From Clostridia bacterium (GTDB lineage Bacteria > Bacillota > Clostridia > CAKSNL01 > HGM11501): a DNA stretch of 64,000 nucleotides. Below the pieces are notes generated by a model, which was given only the letters and a program-made list of their open reading frames with translations, was not told the DNA's origin and did not search any database. Made by a program: the position numbers and the translations under genes. The stretch is from positions 181,318 through 245,317 of the forward strand of contig JAFQQJ010000065.1 in assembly GCA_017411325.1 (NCBI GenBank), read 5' to 3'. Of the stretch, positions 53,110 to 61,657 are shown one piece after another. Each line of letters opens with the position of its first letter. Positions within the stretch are counted from its first letter, which is position 1.

Positions 53110-54438
53110 TCATTCAATAGTGAGAAGCATAACAGTATTTGCTTCCATTTTATTATAAAGTGTCACGGCACTTCCGTTTACATATTCTTCCTTGGTAGTT
53201 TCAAGATCGAATTCATTATTCAATATCTTATATGTAATTTTGGAATTCGGCTTATCAAAGCCTGTAAGATGAAGCTCTATAACCTTGTCTTCTGCCTCAA
53301 CAGCACCATAGTAAGAAATCAGAACCGCCTTTTTATCGCCCTTTGCAGAAAGAACATAAACATCATTATCGTCACTTTCCGACTTTGTTTCGCCTCCGAG
53401 CTTATAAAGCTCGTTGAAGGCTAAGAAGGAATAATAGGGTTTCATCGGTTCATATGTCCCAAGCTCAAACATCCCGTTAAAGCCTGTGCCGGGTCTTGCA
53501 TCATAATACATAAACATATCGATCGGAGATTTTTGTGCGTCAATCTGACAGGCACTTACATATGCCGCACCGCGAAGCGAACGGATTGTTTTATAGGAGT
53601 GTGTCATATTTTCCCTGTCCCATCCTGTGCAGTAATTCCACTCGTCAAGGATGATTTCCGTATCGCTATAGCCATAGGAATCAAGCAATTCTCTTGTATA
53701 GTTTGCCGTCCAGCTCATGCCGTGAGCGCCGGTGGTATAAAAATGATAGGAGAAAAAGTCCAGCGGTACATTTCGCTTTGCCATTTCCGACACAAACTCC
53801 TCTGCCTTTTTATAGTTGGGAGTTGATCCAACCATCGCAGGACCGCCGATTTTTAAATGGGGAAACTGTTCTTTAAGATGCTTTGCCGCCACTTCATAAA
53901 AATCGTAAAACTGTTCCATTGTTCCTGTCCAGCAGGGATTTTTATCCGGTTCGCCGTTATCGTGCTCGTTCCATATTTCCCAGTAATCTATTCCCGCATC
54001 AAAACCCTCTGCCCATCCATCGGTATAGTGTCTTATGATATGCTCGCAGATAACCGCCCACTTTTTGAAATCCTCAGGGGGATTAACTCCGTATTTTTTA
54101 ATGGCGTGTTCAATTTTCTGTCCAAGACGATAGAAAACCTTTGTGCCTGCCTCCATACACTTCTTGACGGTAACATCCGTCAGCACAAAATCATAATTTT
54201 CTTTTCTTGTTTCGTCCGCATCAAAGTCAGGAAAAATATTAGATACATCAACAGCATGCTCCCCGCCGTATGCCGAGGCAAAAGCAGCATCATGATTTCT
54301 TGCATAGGGAATTCCCGCTTCTCTGAAAAGCTCAATATTTCCAACTCCCCAGGTACCTCCCACAGGGCCGTTATTTACAGAATGCATAGGCTTAATTTTC
54401 CCTTTTATTTCGGTAAAATCAACTGTCAGTTTTGTCAT
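53110..54438 (-). CDS. GH39-like glycoside hydrolase (copy 4, variant catalytic loop)
   Basis: 442 aa, about the same length as copies 1-3 and with the same frame (KIKPMHSVNNGP, AGIPYARNHDAA, nucleophile E266 in IILDEWN). The acid/base loop reads YWEIWNEHD (E158) with HD where the others have PE, so the Glu is kept but its neighbour is altered. The gene stands alone, with its own promoter and terminator, between unrelated genes about 10 kb from the triple array. It may have a different sugar preference. GGGAGGCGGTTAAA precedes the ATG. Confidence 0.85.
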   Translation of the reverse strand: MTKLTVDFTEIKGKIKPMHSVNNGPVGGTWGVGNIELFREAGIPYARNHDAAFASAYGGEHAVDVSNIFPDFDADETRKENYDFVLTDVTVKKCMEAGTKVFYRLGQKIEHAIKKYGVNPPEDFKKWAVICEHIIRHYTDGWAEGFDAGIDYWEIWNEHDNGEPDKNPCWTGTMEQFYDFYEVAAKHLKEQFPHLKIGGPAMVGSTPNYKKAEEFVSEMAKRNVPLDFFSYHFYTTGAHGMSWTANYTRELLDSYGYSDTEIILDEWNYCTGWDRENMTHSYKTIRSLRGAAYVSACQIDAQKSPIDMFMYYDARPGTGFNGMFELGTYEPMKPYYSFLAFNELYKLGGETKSESDDNDVYVLSAKGDKKAVLISYYGAVEAEDKVIELHLTGFDKPNSKITYKILNNEFDLETTKEEYVNGSAVTLYNKMEANTVMLLTIE

Positions 54439-54468
54439 TTTAACCGCCTCCCGTATTTATTCTTGCTT

Positions 54469-54497
54469 AATATAACACATTCTCTTTTACTTGTCAA
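54469..54497 (-). promoter_or_regulatory. Promoter of GH39 copy 4
   Basis: Minus strand TTGACA (54497-54492), 17-bp spacer, TATATT (54474-54469). Bases 54492-54515 match 43830-43853 at 19 of 24 positions. Confidence 0.85.
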
Positions 54498-54546
54498 TGC
54501 TTTTAAAATCGAAAGCTTCATGAAAGTTAAGAATGTAAGAAAAAAA

Positions 54547-54572
54547 CCGCTTGCCATACGGCAAGCGGTTTT
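54547..54572 (-). terminator. Terminator of rpsF-ssb-rpsR
   Basis: CCGCTTGCC / GGCAAGCGG perfect 9-bp hairpin, loop ATAC, with A6 and T4 flanks, just after rpsR. Confidence 0.92.
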
Positions 54573-54579
54573 AATTTAA

Positions 54580-54828
54580 TTATTCAGCAGAATAAGGAAT
54601 GAGTGCGATGTGTCTTGCTCTCTTTATTGCAACTGTAAGCTCTCTCTGGTGCTTTGCACAGGTACCTGTAATTCTTCTGGGAAGAATCTTGGCACGCTCA
54701 GATACAAAACGACGAAGCTTTGCAACATCCTTGTAATCTATGAATTCAACCTTATCGGCACAGAACTGGCAGACCTTACGTCTGGGCTTTCTGTTTCTCT
54801 GAGGTCTATCATCTCTTTCTCTTTCCAT
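54580..54828 (-). CDS. rpsR: 30S ribosomal protein S18
   Basis: 82 aa, basic N-terminus ([20 protein letters not shown]) and the S18 core [20 protein letters not shown]. The CxxC, with a third cysteine further on, is a partial zinc knuckle seen in some Firmicutes. It forms the platform with S6. AAGGAGGTTAACGAC precedes the ATG. Confidence 0.98.
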   Translation of the reverse strand: MERERDDRPQRNRKPRRKVCQFCADKVEFIDYKDVAKLRRFVSERAKILPRRITGTCAKHQRELTVAIKRARHIALIPYSAE

Positions 54829-54853
54829 GTCGTTAACCTCCTTTAATTATAAG

Positions 54854-55291
54854 TTAGAAGGGTAAATCATCATCGAGTGCATTAAAGCCCTCAGATGAAA
54901 AAGACTCCTTCGGTTCTGCGGGTGCCCCGGCAGGTGCGCTGAAGGTTGATCCTCCAAAATCGCCGCCCTCGGCATCCTTCTTGCTTTCTACGAAATAGGT
55001 GTTGTCTACCATTACTTCTAAAGTTGTTCTTCTCTGTCCGTCCTGCTCCCAGCTTCTTGACTGAAGTGAGCCTTCAACGCATACAAGATTACCTTTCTTG
55101 AAAAACTTGGAAATAAATTCCGCAGTGTTTCTCCATGCAACGCAATCAATGAAATCGCTTTCATAGCTTCCGTTGGTCTTGTAATTTCTTGTTACGCCGA
55201 GACGGAAATTGCAGACAGACACGCCCTGAGGAGTACTCCTCAGCTCGGGGTCTTTCGTAAAACGTCCCATTAATACTACTTTGTTAAGCAT
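54854..55291 (-). CDS. ssb: Single-stranded DNA-binding protein
   Basis: 145 aa. The OB fold spans residues 1-105 (MLNKVVLMGRFTKDPELRST, DFIDCVAWRNTAEFI), followed by a low-complexity linker (SAPAGAPAEPKESF) and the acidic tail DDDLPF that recruits repair proteins. It sits between rpsF and rpsR as in most Firmicutes. Confidence 0.98.
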   Translation of the reverse strand: MLNKVVLMGRFTKDPELRSTPQGVSVCNFRLGVTRNYKTNGSYESDFIDCVAWRNTAEFISKFFKKGNLVCVEGSLQSRSWEQDGQRRTTLEVMVDNTYFVESKKDAEGGDFGGSTFSAPAGAPAEPKESFSSEGFNALDDDLPF

Positions 55292-55304
55292 TTTCTTTTC
55301 TCCT

Positions 55305-55601
55305 TTATGCTTCTTTTCTTACAACGATTGTACGAAGCACGCCTTCTGTAATTCCGTAGATACGTTCAAGTTCCTTCGGGAATTCGGGCTTGGAAGAAAA
55401 GTTTACAAGAACATAGTAGCCTTCTGTCTTATAATCGATAGGATAAGCCAGTCTTCTCTTGCCCCAAACGTCAACACTTTCAACTTCACCGTTAGCTGCA
55501 ATAAGCTCCTGGAACTTATTGGAAAGCTCTTCGATCTTTTCGTCTCCCATGTTTACATCAAGGACAAATATGGTCTCGTACTTATTAATTACTTCTGCCA
55601 T
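55305..55601 (-). CDS. rpsF: 30S ribosomal protein S6
   Basis: 98 aa from the ATG at 55601 (MAEVINKYETIFVLDVNMGD); GAGGTGCAAAGA precedes it, and the longer open frame to 55646 lies in the leader. It binds S18 on the platform. First gene of the rpsF-ssb-rpsR operon. Confidence 0.98.
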   Translation of the reverse strand: MAEVINKYETIFVLDVNMGDEKIEELSNKFQELIAANGEVESVDVWGKRRLAYPIDYKTEGYYVLVNFSSKPEFPKELERIYGITEGVLRTIVVRKEA

Positions 55602-55677
55602 TCTTTGCACCTCCTCACGGTCTTTGGCGCTTAAAAATAAGCGCAAGGATTGTATTTTTGCTTTTTACAGCCTTATT

Positions 55678-55706
55678 ATTATAGTACAAACTCAAATAAA
55701 AGTCAA
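55678..55706 (-). promoter_or_regulatory. Promoter of rpsF-ssb-rpsR
   Basis: Minus strand TTGACT (55706-55701), 17-bp spacer, TATAAT (55683-55678). The leader of about 70 nt contains a GCGC-TTAAAAATAA-GCGC hairpin (55627-55644) that could be part of an S6:S18 binding site; that is inference. Confidence 0.8.
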
Positions 55707-55876
55707 GCACTTTTTTTCCTTTAAAACCAATTCTGTGCATCTTGCCTTTTCAAGCGTCGAATTTTTGTGCATTTTGACACCAAAATAGTAAAAGGATTTT
55801 CTTTTTTTGTGCAGAATTTATATTTTATACGTAATTTTATACGTAACAGCAATTTATTTACAAGGAGGCTAACATC

Positions 55877-57943
55877 ATGGGCATAGCTACAGACAAAATA
55901 AGAAACATTGTATTATTATCACATTCACACGCCGGAAAGACCACTTTGGCAGAGGCTCTTTTATACGGTGCAGGTGCAACCGACAAGCTCGGAAAGATTG
56001 CTGACGGAAGTACAGTACTCGACTTTGATCCCGAAGAAATCAAACGTAAATTCAGTATCAATACAGTTACTTCTCCCTATACATATAAGGATTATAAGAT
56101 AAACTTAATTGACACTCCCGGTTACTTCGACTTTGCAGGCGAAGTTGCAGAAGGTATCAGAGCGGCTGACGGTGCTTTGATCGTAGTAAGTGCAAAGAGC
56201 GGCGTTTCTGTAGGCACAGAGCTTTCATTTGAACGTGCCAAGAAGGCAGGTCTTCCCGTTATTGTATTTATAAACAAAATGGATGATGAGCACGCAGACT
56301 ATGCAAAAACACTTGCCGAGCTTAAGGAAAGCTTCGGTCACTGCGTTGCACCCTTCCGTATGCCTATTACAGAGGGCGGCAAGCTTACAGGTTATGTGAA
56401 CATCATTACAATGAAGGCTTATGCATATACCGACAAGAGCGATGACGGTGAAATTCCGATTCCCGCCTCTATCGCAGACGAAGTTGCAAGCTGCAGAGAC
56501 TTCTTATGCGAAGCTGTTGCAGAAACCAGCGACGAGCTTATGGAGCGTTATTTCGCAGGCGAAGAATTCACAGAAGAAGAAATGAGAACCGCCCTTAAAA
56601 AGGGTGTAAAGGAAGGCACCATTGTTCCTGTATATTCAGGAAGTGCCGGCCTTAATATGGGCGTAAGATTCTTATCCAATGCCTTTGTTAACTACATCCC
56701 CGCTCCCGATGCAGATGAAGTTGTAAAGGGTGTTGACAAGAGTGGCAATGACATAGAGTTCAAGGTTGCATCAGATGCTCCTTTATCCGTTCAGGTATTC
56801 AAGACCATCGCCGATCCCTATGTTGGCAAGATGTCACTCATAAGGGTTTGCTCAGGTACACTTAAATCCGATATGCCTTTATATAACTCCACAAAGGATG
56901 CTATAGAAAAGGCAGGTAAGCTTTATACATTGGTTGGCAAAAAGCAGGTTGAGGTGGCAGAGCTTTCTGCAGGTGACATCGGTGTTCTCAACAAGCTTGC
57001 ATATACAACAACCGGCGATACACTCTGCACAGCGCAGAATCCCATAATCTTCCCCGCCATCACCTTTGATAAGCCCGTTCTTACAATGGCAATCGTTCCC
57101 AAGAGCAAGGGTGACGAAGAAAAGATTAATTCAGGCCTTCGCCGACTTATGGAAGAAGATCCCACATTTACCGTTGAAAACAGAGTTGAAACACATCAGA
57201 TGGTTATCTCCGGTATGGGTGAACAGCATCTTGATGTTATCGTAAGCAAATTAAAGTCTAAGTTTGGCGTTGAGGTTACACTTACAACAGCAAAGGTTCC
57301 CTATCGCGAAACCATCAGAAAGAAGGTTAAGGTTCAGGGCAGACACAAGAAGCAGTCCGGCGGTCACGGTCAGTTCGGTGACGTTTGGATTGAATTTGAG
57401 CCCGGCGAATCCGAATTTCTTACATTCGAAGAGAAAATCTTCGGCGGTGCAGTTCCGAAGAACTTCTTCCCCGCTGTTGAAAAGGGACTTCAGGAATGTA
57501 TCTTAGAGGGCCCCCTTGCAGGATATCCCGTTGTTAACTTAAAGGCAACATTGGTTGACGGTTCTTATCACCCCGTTGACTCATCCGAAATGTCCTTCAA
57601 GATGGCAGCAGCCATTGCGTATAAGGAAGGTATGGCCCAGGCTTCTCCCGTTCTCTTAGAGCCCATCGGAAAGCTCTTCGTTACAATCCCCGATGACTAT
57701 ATCGGCGATGTATACGGCGATATCAACAAGCGCCGCGGAAGAGTAATAGGCTCCAACGCCGCAGAGGCAAAGGGAAAGAGCGTTGTTGAGGCTGACGTTC
57801 CCATGAGCGAAATGACAGGCTACGCAACAGACCTTCGTTCTATGACTCAGGGCAGAGGCTACTTCACCTTCGATTTCGCAGGGTATGAGCAGGCTCCCGA
57901 AAACATCGCACAGAAGGTTATCGCAGAAAGCAAACAGGACTGA
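55877..57943 (+). CDS. EF-G-like translational GTPase (second EF-G type)
   Basis: 688 aa with all five EF-G domains. The G1 loop is SHSHAGKTT (residues 15-23), where the canonical fusA product has AHIDAGKTT. DTPGYFDF (G3) and NKMD (G4) are present; domain IV has RKKVKVQGRHKKQSGGHGQF and domain V has GDINKRRGRVIG. Such paralogues occur in addition to the str-operon EF-G and have roles in recycling or special conditions, or are poorly defined. ACAAGGAGGCTAACATC precedes the ATG. It is monocistronic, with a terminator right after. Confidence 0.9.
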   Translation: MGIATDKIRNIVLLSHSHAGKTTLAEALLYGAGATDKLGKIADGSTVLDFDPEEIKRKFSINTVTSPYTYKDYKINLIDTPGYFDFAGEVAEGIRAADGALIVVSAKSGVSVGTELSFERAKKAGLPVIVFINKMDDEHADYAKTLAELKESFGHCVAPFRMPITEGGKLTGYVNIITMKAYAYTDKSDDGEIPIPASIADEVASCRDFLCEAVAETSDELMERYFAGEEFTEEEMRTALKKGVKEGTIVPVYSGSAGLNMGVRFLSNAFVNYIPAPDADEVVKGVDKSGNDIEFKVASDAPLSVQVFKTIADPYVGKMSLIRVCSGTLKSDMPLYNSTKDAIEKAGKLYTLVGKKQVEVAELSAGDIGVLNKLAYTTTGDTLCTAQNPIIFPAITFDKPVLTMAIVPKSKGDEEKINSGLRRLMEEDPTFTVENRVETHQMVISGMGEQHLDVIVSKLKSKFGVEVTLTTAKVPYRETIRKKVKVQGRHKKQSGGHGQFGDVWIEFEPGESEFLTFEEKIFGGAVPKNFFPAVEKGLQECILEGPLAGYPVVNLKATLVDGSYHPVDSSEMSFKMAAAIAYKEGMAQASPVLLEPIGKLFVTIPDDYIGDVYGDINKRRGRVIGSNAAEAKGKSVVEADVPMSEMTGYATDLRSMTQGRGYFTFDFAGYEQAPENIAQKVIAESKQD

Positions 57944-57950
57944 TATAAAT

Positions 57951-57980
57951 AAGCGGGCAGCAAATGCTGCCCGCTTTTCA
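57951..57980 (+). terminator. Terminator of the EF-G paralogue gene
   Basis: AAGCGGGCAGCA / TGCTGCCCGCTT perfect 12-bp hairpin, 2-nt loop, then T4, 7 nt after the stop. Confidence 0.9.
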
Positions 57981-58011
57981 TTTGTCCGTGAAGGTATTTG
58001 CACTTTCAGGT

Positions 58012-58048
58012 AAAAAAACATCCGATGCAAAGCATCGGATGTTTTTTT
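58012..58048. terminator. Terminator of the YerC/ABC transporter operon
   Basis: AACATCCGATGC / GCATCGGATGTT with loop AAA and A/T tracts on both sides, adjoining the stop of the YerC-like gene. Confidence 0.9.
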
Positions 58049-58331
58049 ATTTTATAAATTTTTTATAGCCCTTTCCGTAGCGGAGCGCCTTTGACACTCT
58101 GCTTAAAGTCGCCGAGGAAATATCCGTTTCCTCTATTACCTGATTGTAGGTTTTTCCTTCGGATAAAAGCTTTGCGGCACGGATTCTCTGTGCCATTTTT
58201 TCTATTTCCTGCCTTGTGCATAAATCTTCAAAAAGCTCCATACACTCTTCATTGTCCTTAACTTCGGTAATTACAGAAAAAAGCTCTTCTATCATTTCTC
58301 CGGTAATTTTAATTTCCTTCAACGAAATCAC
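58047..58331 (-). CDS. YerC/YecD-type TrpR-related regulator
   Basis: 94 aa. Mostly helical with the TrpR-like core LCTRQEIEKMAQRIRAAKLL and the helix-turn-helix TYNQVIEETDISSATLSRVS. Widespread in Firmicutes; DNA-binding presumed, regulon unknown. It lies 2 bp after the ABC transporter ATPase gene, so it is probably co-expressed and might sense an amino acid. Confidence 0.88.
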   Translation of the reverse strand: MISLKEIKITGEMIEELFSVITEVKDNEECMELFEDLCTRQEIEKMAQRIRAAKLLSEGKTYNQVIEETDISSATLSRVSKALRYGKGYKKFIK

Positions 58332-58333
58332 CT

Positions 58334-59086
58334 CTAAAAGCTTTCGAGAGACTTATTCAGAAACGCCCTGGTCTTTTCGCTCTTCGGATGGTCAAACACC
58401 TCTTCGGGAGTTCCTACCTCTTCAATGATACCGTCAGCCATAAAGATAACCTTGTCTGAAACATTTTTTGCAAATTCCATTTCGTGGGTTACAACAATCA
58501 TTGTGCTGTCAGAATCCTTAAGTCCCTTTATAACCTTTAATACCTCTCCCGTAAGCTCGGGATCAAGAGCGCTTGTAGGCTCGTCGAAGCAGAGAATATC
58601 GGGATTCATACAAAGTGCTCTTGCTATCGCAACACGCTGCTGCTGACCGCCCGAAAGCTGGCAGGGGTAATTTTTCATCTTATCCGAAAGACCAACTCTG
58701 TCAATCAGCGCAAGGGCCTTCCTCTTTATTTCCTCTTCGGTTCCCTTTTTCAGAAGTTTGGGTGCAAGCATTACATTTTCAAGGACATTATACTGCGGAA
58801 AAAGATTGAAGTTCTGAAATACCATTCCGAAACGAAGTCTCTTTTCCCGAAGCTCAGATTCATTGATATTTTTCCTTGTTGCCCCGTCGTAAAGCTCTTC
58901 CCCGTTTATAAGTATGCTTCCTTCTTCCGCAAATTCAAGGAAGTTAAGACATCTTAAAAGTGTGGTTTTACCGCTTCCGGATGAACCTATAATAGATAAA
59001 ACCTCTCCTTTTTCAAGGGAAAAGCTGATGCCCTTCAAAACCTCGGTTTTTCCGAAGCTCTTTTTAATATTTTTAACTTCAAGCAT
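58334..59086 (-). CDS. Polar amino-acid ABC transporter, ATP-binding subunit
   Basis: 250 aa from the ATG at 59086 ([13 protein letters not shown]); AAGGGGTGA lies 5 nt upstream. A GTG at 59095 overlapping the permease stop (GTGA) is an alternative. Walker [10 protein letters not shown] at 34-42, signature [15 protein letters not shown], Walker [13 protein letters not shown] and the H-loop VVTHEM. It powers import by the GlnQ/HisP class. Confidence 0.95.
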   Translation of the reverse strand: MLEVKNIKKSFGKTEVLKGISFSLEKGEVLSIIGSSGSGKTTLLRCLNFLEFAEEGSILINGEELYDGATRKNINESELREKRLRFGMVFQNFNLFPQYNVLENVMLAPKLLKKGTEEEIKRKALALIDRVGLSDKMKNYPCQLSGGQQQRVAIARALCMNPDILCFDEPTSALDPELTGEVLKVIKGLKDSDSTMIVVTHEMEFAKNVSDKVIFMADGIIEEVGTPEEVFDHPKSEKTRAFLNKSLESF

Positions 59087-59091
59087 CTTCC

Positions 59092-59736
59092 TCACCCCTT
59101 ATAATAGTCAAGCTTCTTTTCGATAAATCCGAATAAAAGTGTTAAAATTCCGCATACCGCAAGATAAAATGCACCGGAATAGAACAAGGGCCAGATAATA
59201 TGCTCACTGTTCATAAAGCGCTTTGCATTCCAGGTGATTTCATAAATCATAATTGTATTTGCAAGAGCGGTATCCTTAACAAGTGTTAAAAATTCGTTGC
59301 TCATCGGAGGAAGAATGTGCTTTATAACCTGCATAAGTACGATTTTGAAGAACACCTGTGTTTTGGTAAGTCCAAGTACCGCACCCGCCTCGTACTGTCC
59401 CTTGGGGATTGACTCAATACCTCCGCGGAATATTTCGGAGAAATAGCAGGCGTAGTTGATTACAAATGCAATCATTACCGCCAAAAACAAATCCATTCCT
59501 TTTATATCGAACATAAGACCGGGACCGAAAGCGAATACAAAAAGCTGAAGCATCAGAGGCGTTCCTCTGATTATCCATATAAAGGTCTTAACAGGCCACT
59601 TTATTATTCCTATCTTGCTCATTGAGCCAAAGGATATTATAAGCCCCAGAGGCAACGCCATAAGGAGTGTGAGACCGAATATTTTAAGAGTTGTCGCCAG
59701 GCCTTCAAGAAGGCTCATCGTTACTGTAACAAACAT
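59092..59736 (-). CDS. Polar amino-acid ABC transporter, permease subunit
   Basis: 214 aa with about five helices, HisM/GlnP type. The EAA loop that contacts the ATPase is [20 protein letters not shown]. The N-terminus [20 protein letters not shown] is typical. Only one permease gene is present, so it may act as a homodimer. Confidence 0.94.
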   Translation of the reverse strand: MFVTVTMSLLEGLATTLKIFGLTLLMALPLGLIISFGSMSKIGIIKWPVKTFIWIIRGTPLMLQLFVFAFGPGLMFDIKGMDLFLAVMIAFVINYACYFSEIFRGGIESIPKGQYEAGAVLGLTKTQVFFKIVLMQVIKHILPPMSNEFLTLVKDTALANTIMIYEITWNAKRFMNSEHIIWPLFYSGAFYLAVCGILTLLFGFIEKKLDYYKG

Positions 59737-59770
59737 AATATCAATGCCTTTACTTTTATTTTATAACTAA

Positions 59771-59799
59771 GTAAAAGGCAGATTAACTCTGCCTTTTAC
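59771..59799 (-). terminator. Attenuating terminator inside the ABC transporter operon
   Basis: GTAAAAGGCAGA / TCTGCCTTTTAC perfect 12-bp hairpin, loop TTAAC, in the 83-bp gap between the binding protein and permease genes. With no clear promoter after it, it would let only part of the transcripts continue. Confidence 0.75.
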
Positions 59800-59819
59800 C
59801 GACTTTATGTAATTAACTA

Positions 59820-60611
59820 TTAAAGAGCAAGGTTAAGAGCGTATTTTTCAGCGAGTGCATCAAGTGTTCCGTCAGCCTTGAGTGCATCGATTGCCGCATC
59901 AACTTCAGCTGTAAGAGCAGATTCAAGCTTGAAGCCGATACCGTATTCTTCTGTTGTAAGCTCGATGGAATAGCCGAGCTCTGCAAAGCTTGTTCCTTCA
60001 GCTGTCATAGCCTTAGCCATTGTGATATCGATTACGCAAGCATCAGCCTGACCGCCCATAACTGCGAGAAGAGCATCTGTCTGAGCTGCAACGGGTGCAT
60101 AATTTTCATCTAAGCCTGCATCCTTTATGGCAGCTTCACCTGCAGAACCTGCTTCTGCAGCAAACTTAAGGCCCTTAAGGCTTTCAGCATCTGCATAGTT
60201 TTCGATAACGTCCTTCTTCATAACAACAACCTGAGCGTTCTTAACGTATGCCTTGGAAACGTCACAGTTCTTCTTAACTTCGTCGGAAATTGTCATACCG
60301 TTCCAGATGCAGTCGATCTGACCTGCGTCAAGAGTAACGAACTTTGTGTCCCAGTTGATTTCAACGAAATCTGCTTCTACGCCGAGCTTTGCGCATACAG
60401 CTTCTGCGAACTCTGTATCAAAGCCTGTGAATACTTCGCCGTCGAAATAGTTCATGGGTTCGTAAATTGTGTAACCGATTGTAAGAGCGCCGTCTGCAAT
60501 TTCTTCGATTGCAGCTTCTTCAACTACTTCCTCTGTGGGAGCTTCCTCAGTACAAGCAGCTAAAGCAAAAACCATTACGAGTGCCATTATGAGTGCCAAT
60601 AATTTTTTCAT
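59820..60611 (-). CDS. Polar amino-acid ABC transporter, substrate-binding lipoprotein
   Basis: 263 aa from the ATG at 60611 (MKKLLALIMALVMVFALAAC), AAAGGATG upstream; the longer frame to 60698 overlaps the promoter. A lipoprotein signal peptide ends in LAAC, so the protein is anchored outside the membrane. The remainder is a SBP_bac_3 fold (TIGYTIYEPMNYFD, IDCIWNGMTISDE, GFKLESALTAEVDAAI). Likely polar or acidic amino acids; the exact ligand is unknown. An acidic alanine/glutamate linker (EEAPTEEVVEEAAIEE) follows the lipid anchor. Confidence 0.94.
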   Translation of the reverse strand: MKKLLALIMALVMVFALAACTEEAPTEEVVEEAAIEEIADGALTIGYTIYEPMNYFDGEVFTGFDTEFAEAVCAKLGVEADFVEINWDTKFVTLDAGQIDCIWNGMTISDEVKKNCDVSKAYVKNAQVVVMKKDVIENYADAESLKGLKFAAEAGSAGEAAIKDAGLDENYAPVAAQTDALLAVMGGQADACVIDITMAKAMTAEGTSFAELGYSIELTTEEYGIGFKLESALTAEVDAAIDALKADGTLDALAEKYALNLAL

Positions 60612-60656
60612 TTTTATACATCCTTTCTTTTCGGGCAGTAACCCGTCAATGACACC

Positions 60657-60685
60657 ATTATACTTCATCAAGCTAAAGTTGTAAA
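60657..60685 (-). promoter_or_regulatory. Promoter of the ABC transporter operon
   Basis: Minus strand TTTACA (60685-60680), 17-bp spacer, TATAAT (60662-60657). Confidence 0.7.
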
Positions 60686-60727
60686 GTGTTTTTTGCAATT
60701 TTTGTGAAATTTTATTAAAAACATAAA

Positions 60728-60754
60728 AAAACGGCTTGTTTTACAAGCCGTTTT
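60728..60754 (-). terminator. Terminator of the MscS gene
   Basis: CGGCTTGT / ACAAGCCG hairpin, loop TTT, A-rich on the 5' side and T4 on the other, 5 bp from the MscS stop codon. Confidence 0.88.
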
Positions 60755-60758
60755 CGTC

Positions 60759-61565
60759 TTATTTCATATGAACATCCATCTGAGGGAAGGGAATTTCTAT
60801 ATTTTCTTCTCTGAACTTCTTTATAATTTCTTCGTTTATTGCGAAATACACATCCCAGTATTCCCCGGCGTCGCACCACACACGAAGAGTAAAGTTAACT
60901 GCGCTGTCTCCATAGCCTTTAAGTCCCACAAAAGGAGCGGGGTCCTTATCCACATTTTCAAAAGAAAGTGCAATATCTGTAAGTACCTTTTTAACCTTTT
61001 CAGGATCGCTGCCGTATCCTACTCCTATTTCAAAATCCACACGGCGCTTATCTGTATCAGAATAGTTTGTAAGGTTCTGGTTTGAAAGTCCGCCATTCGG
61101 GAGGATAACCGTTTTCATATCGGGAGTTTTGAGCTTTGTGTAGAATATACCGATATCTGTAACCGTTCCCGACAGACTGCCGGTATCAATATAGTCCCCT
61201 ACAGAAAAGGGCTTGAAGATAACTATCATAATTCCGCCGGCAAGATTTGACAAGCTTCCCTGAAGAGACAGACCGACAGCAACAGCCGCAGAGCCAAGCA
61301 CGGTAATTACCGATGTCATGGGAAGTCCGAGATATCCCGCAACTGTAATTAAAAGTACAATCTTTAACGCAATGTTCAGAAAGCTTGCAAGAAAGCTTTT
61401 TATGCTGGCATCGATATGTGCTAATTTATCTTCCCTGCTAAAGATTTTTGTGCACCATTTGATAAGCTTAAAGCCCACAATAAGAATAATGAGTGCAATT
61501 ACAATCTTTATTCCTGCCGTTGTGCAGAACGCAACAATTGAATTAAATAATGTTTTCCAGTCCAT
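60759..61565 (-). CDS. mscS: Small-conductance mechanosensitive channel, MscS family
   Basis: 268 aa, close to the E. coli length, with three N-terminal helices (VIALIILIVGFKLI, IALKIVLLITVAGYLGL, and the pore helix GSAAVAVGLSLQGSLSNLAG). The cytoplasmic vestibule follows (GDYIDTGSLSGTVTDIGIFY, PFPQMDVHMK). It releases solutes at hypo-osmotic shock. AAAGGAGTAGACAAAA precedes the ATG. It is divergent from mscL. Confidence 0.95.
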   Translation of the reverse strand: MDWKTLFNSIVAFCTTAGIKIVIALIILIVGFKLIKWCTKIFSREDKLAHIDASIKSFLASFLNIALKIVLLITVAGYLGLPMTSVITVLGSAAVAVGLSLQGSLSNLAGGIMIVIFKPFSVGDYIDTGSLSGTVTDIGIFYTKLKTPDMKTVILPNGGLSNQNLTNYSDTDKRRVDFEIGVGYGSDPEKVKKVLTDIALSFENVDKDPAPFVGLKGYGDSAVNFTLRVWCDAGEYWDVYFAINEEIIKKFREENIEIPFPQMDVHMK

Positions 61566-61590
61566 TTTTGTCTACTCCTTTATTTTTTTG

Positions 61591-61619
61591 TTGATTTATT
61601 TTATATTATATGGTAAAAT
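61591..61619 (+). promoter_or_regulatory. Promoter of mscL
   Basis: TTGATT (61591-61596), 17-bp spacer, TAAAAT (61614-61619), in the 92-bp gap shared with the divergent mscS gene. Confidence 0.65.
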
Positions 61620-61657
61620 ATTTTTTGTACCATAAATATACGAAAGAGGGTAATATA

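Noticed and set aside
53857..54579. 240-codon plus-strand open frame
   Set aside because: Antisense to GH39 copy 4 and its promoter; cysteine-rich, no recognisable domain.
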